From DATJMJ01 sp035503915 (GTDB taxonomy: Bacteria; Actinomycetota; Acidimicrobiia; Acidimicrobiales; Palsa-688): a stretch of 64,000 bases of DNA. The position numbers and the translations under genes are program-made. The stretch's first letter is position 1. Every line of letters begins with the position of its first letter. The notes under the pieces are model-generated. The model was not told the origin of the DNA, ran no database searches, and worked only from the letters and a program-made list of their open reading frames with translations. The DNA is taken from assembly GCA_035503915.1 (NCBI GenBank), contig DATJSU010000053.1:1-64000 (forward strand), read 5' to 3'. Of this stretch, positions 61,901-64,000 are shown in pieces.

Positions 61901-62773
61901 TTACCCCGAAGCCCTTCGCGGCCGGCGCCGAGAAGGGCTCTCCTGGTCTCCGCCGGCGTCAGGGCCATCGTCATAGCGCTGGTCCTCATAGCGCTGCCGC
62001 CTGGCGACCCGCCTCTCGTGCCAGCGGCCGCCCGGCGCGGAGTTGGCAGGTCGCCTGCTCCCGGCAAAGAAGCCTCCTCCGGCCGGCATGCGTGTGGCCG
62101 AGCTGCGAGCGCTCCTCGGCCCCGTACGCTCCTCGCGCCACGCCCGCCACTTGAGCACGACGGCTGTCGGCTCGACGGGCAAAGGTGCTGGTGGCCGCTC
62201 GGCTTGCCGCCACACCTTTATGAACCGCTGCCCAGCTGTGATGCATGAGAGGGCGAACACCAGCCAGAGCAGCCAGAGCATGTCCGCGGGGAACTTCAGT
62301 GCGAAGCAGAGGACGAAGACCCTTTCCCCTCTCTCCATGAGGCCGCCTTTGGCGTCGATCCCGAGAGCGTCGGCTTTCGCGCGGATATACGAGACGAGCT
62401 GGGAGGCGCCGAGCACAGCAAGAGGCACCAACGCAGCGTGGCCCCCAAAGCGGCCCTGCGCGTACCACGCCATCCCCACCAGCACGACCGAGTCGCTGAC
62501 ACGGTCCCCGACAGAATCGAAGAAGGCGCCTCTCCGGCTCGCCCGGCCGCTCGCCTTAGCCAAACTGCCGTCGAAGAGGTCTGGCAGTGCCGAGCCGATC
62601 AGGACCAGCATGCCGGCAATGAGGTGCCCAGTCGCTATCGCCCATGCGGCGGGGACCGACAAGACGATACCGAGCGCCGTCAAATGGTCAGGAGCTAGCC
62701 CGGTGCGCCGGAGCGCCCGGCCGGCGGGGCTTACCACTCGGTCAACCGCCGCCCGGAAGCGTGCATCGAACAA
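61901..62773 (-). CDS. pgsA: CDP-alcohol phosphatidyltransferase PgsA1/PIP synthase-like
   Basis: This 290-residue membrane enzyme has about six TMs and the CDP-AP motif as D-LF-DG-SL-AK-x8-G-AFF-D-SVG-D (about 66-92). The usual AR is AK here. The protein is about 90 residues longer than most PgsA1 owing to a C-terminal Arg/Glu/Gly-rich tail after about 205, probably cytoplasmic. In this context it most likely makes phosphatidylinositol phosphate, the substrate for PimA. It is the first gene of the PIM cluster. Confidence 0.88.
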   Translation of the reverse strand: MFDARFRAAVDRVVSPAGRALRRTGLAPDHLTALGIVLSVPAAWAIATGHLIAGMLVLIGSALPDLFDGSLAKASGRASRRGAFFDSVGDRVSDSVVLVGMAWYAQGRFGGHAALVPLAVLGASQLVSYIRAKADALGIDAKGGLMERGERVFVLCFALKFPADMLWLLWLVFALSCITAGQRFIKVWRQAERPPAPLPVEPTAVVLKWRAWREERTGPRSARSSATRMPAGGGFFAGSRRPANSAPGGRWHERRVARRQRYEDQRYDDGPDAGGDQESPSRRRPRRASG

Positions 62774-62992
62774 GCTCAGGTGCTCCTATCGGCCGAGGTC
62801 TTTAGCCCGAGCCTACCACCGGCCCCGGCCCGCACGGCCGAACGACCACGGCCCAGGGCCAGGGCCCTGGAGCACCGAGCCGTGCCCCCTCGCCCGACGG
62901 GGCACCCGGTGCGCCTGGCAAGGTAGCCTGTGGAAACCTCGGGAAGGGGACCTGACGGGACAGGCCCGCAGGCAAGGAAGAAGAGGTGCCGC

Positions 62993-64000
62993 ATGAAAGC
63001 GTACCCACCGGCAAAGGTCCGAAATGTCGCACTCGTAGGCCACGGTGGCTCGGGCAAGACCACCCTGACAGAAGCGCTTGCTTTGTGCAGCGGCGCGCTC
63101 AACCGGACGGGGCGGGTTGAAGACGGGACGACGCTTTCAGATTTCGAGCCCGAGGAGCACACCCACCACATGTCGACTTCGCTTTCGCTTGCCGCCCTCG
63201 AGTGGCGCGGTTACAAGGTGAACGTCTTGGACTGCCCCGGCTACGCAGATTTTGTACCAGAAGCTCTCGCGGCTCTGTCAGTTGCCGACCTCGCTGTCTT
63301 CGTTGTGAGCGCAGTCGACGGGGTCGAGGTCCAGACTGAGGTGTTCTGGCGGGCCGCGACCGAACTGGGTACCCCGCGTATGGTCTTCATGAACAAGCTC
63401 GACAGGGAACGGGCGGATTTTGGCACCGTCCTGCAACAGCTTCATAACGCGTTTGGCGCCGGCGTGGCGCCCCTCGAGCTGCCGATCGGTTCTGAAGCAG
63501 ATTTCAACGGCGTCGCCGACTTATTGACCGATACCGCCTTCGCCTATCAGCCCGGCAAGTGCACTGCGACGAGCGGCCCGGTCCCCGACTCGATAGCCGA
63601 AAGCGAGCACACCGTGAGGGACTCGCTCGTCGAAGGCATCGTCGTCGCTGACGACGACCTCATGTCCCGTTACCTCGAAGGGGAGGAGATCTCCGCCGAG
63701 GAGCTCTCCAAGACCCTTGCCAAAGGCGTCGTCTCATCACAGGTTTTCCCTGTTATCTGCGGCTCGGCTACCAAGCTCGTTGGCATCGACCGCCTCCTTG
63801 ACGCGATCTGCGACGTGGCCCCCTCGCCTCTCGAGCGCCCACCTGCGCAGGCTCGAGCGGGCGCCAATGAGCTAGCCGAGGTAGCGCCCGACGCGGCGGG
63901 CCAGCCCCTCGCCTGGGTTTTCAAGACGATCGCCGACCCCTACGTGGGAAAGATCTCGCTTTTCAAGGTCCTCTCAGGCACAGTCCGGCCCGATGCCGTC
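62993..64000 (+). CDS. EF-G-like translation GTPase (FusA2), 3' truncated
   Basis: The first 336 residues are in the window, which ends inside the gene. G1 GHGGSGKTT, switch II/G3 DCPGYADF and G4 MNKLDRE (in the place of NKMD) are visible. The start of EF-G domain 2 is VFKTIADPYVGKISLFKVLSG. The features match EF-G2 (M. tuberculosis Rv0120c-like) better than the main EF-G, which sits with rpsL and tufA. The start is ATG 62993 with AGAGG 7 bases upstream. The function of EF-G2 in actinobacteria is unclear. A 7-bp hairpin GTGCCCC/GGGGCAC at 62882-62905 lies in the leader. Confidence 0.9.
   Translation, partial: MKAYPPAKVRNVALVGHGGSGKTTLTEALALCSGALNRTGRVEDGTTLSDFEPEEHTHHMSTSLSLAALEWRGYKVNVLDCPGYADFVPEALAALSVADLAVFVVSAVDGVEVQTEVFWRAATELGTPRMVFMNKLDRERADFGTVLQQLHNAFGAGVAPLELPIGSEADFNGVADLLTDTAFAYQPGKCTATSGPVPDSIAESEHTVRDSLVEGIVVADDDLMSRYLEGEEISAEELSKTLAKGVVSSQVFPVICGSATKLVGIDRLLDAICDVAPSPLERPPAQARAGANELAEVAPDAAGQPLAWVFKTIADPYVGKISLFKVLSGTVRPDAV

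Noticed and set aside
1..64000. CRISPR array or insertion sequence
   Set aside because: I saw no set of short spaced direct repeats of CRISPR type and no transposase. The only tandem repeats are the in-frame 96-bp units in the adaptor gene.

Overview
The window is about 64 kb of high-GC DNA, roughly two-thirds G+C by eye, from an actinobacterium. Three gene orders point there: a nagD-like HAD - (small ORF) - tlyA - nadK - recN - pyrG - NUDIX - xerD - scpA - scpB - rluB - cmk - der succession on the minus strand, as in Mycobacterium tuberculosis Rv1692-Rv1713; a pgsA-patA-pimA lipid cluster as in Rv2612c-Rv2610c; and an actinobacterial Tad pilus locus with a LysM/BTAD regulator. There is no 16S rRNA here. 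A deep-branching lineage such as the Acidimicrobiia is my guess from general style, not something shown.

Layout. 1-530: a proline tRNA and a small zinc-ribbon membrane protein. 749-8255: a plus-strand cassette holding a sensor kinase and response regulator, a lipoprotein with two CM-x-x-HG repeats, a giant coiled-coil efflux adaptor and a MacB-type ABC ATPase and permease. The kinase's extracellular sensor carries a third copy of the lipoprotein repeat, and 11-bp-spaced direct repeats sit before the lipoprotein gene. This looks like a self-contained envelope-sensing and export system and is the most interesting part of the window. 8338-9507: a SpoIIE-type phosphatase. 9529-33198: the conserved housekeeping block, mostly minus strand (der, DUF512 radical SAM, plsC, cmk, aroA, tyrA, aroH, rluB, scpB/scpA, xerD, NUDIX, pyrG, recN, nadK, tlyA). 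It is interrupted by plus-strand ispH, a secreted/membrane protein, trpS and a secreted protein, and by a minus-strand aldo/keto reductase. Both aroA and tlyA appear to start at CTG.

33242-44123: a mixed accessory stretch with two HAD phosphatases, an MsiK/UgpC-like ABC ATPase, an M50 metalloprotease, a DUF1015 protein, a dienelactone hydrolase, a small actinobacterial protein and a heterodimeric ABC exporter with one degenerate ATP site. 44422-47824: a GDSL-type secreted esterase-like protein and a membrane GGDEF-EAL protein. 47825-48291: an intergenic region with a possible roughly 120-nt plus-strand RNA. 48292-59584: a tightly overlapping minus-strand Tad pilus operon (prepilin peptidase, CpaB, TadZ-like, TadA, TadB, TadC, a noncanonical Flp-like pilin, three TadE/G-like minor pilins, an acetyltransferase-like protein, and a LysM-BTAD transmembrane regulator with an internal LPMTG). 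59708-62773: pimA, patA and pgsA for phosphatidylinositol mannosides. 62993-64000: the 5' part of an EF-G-like GTPase that runs off the window.
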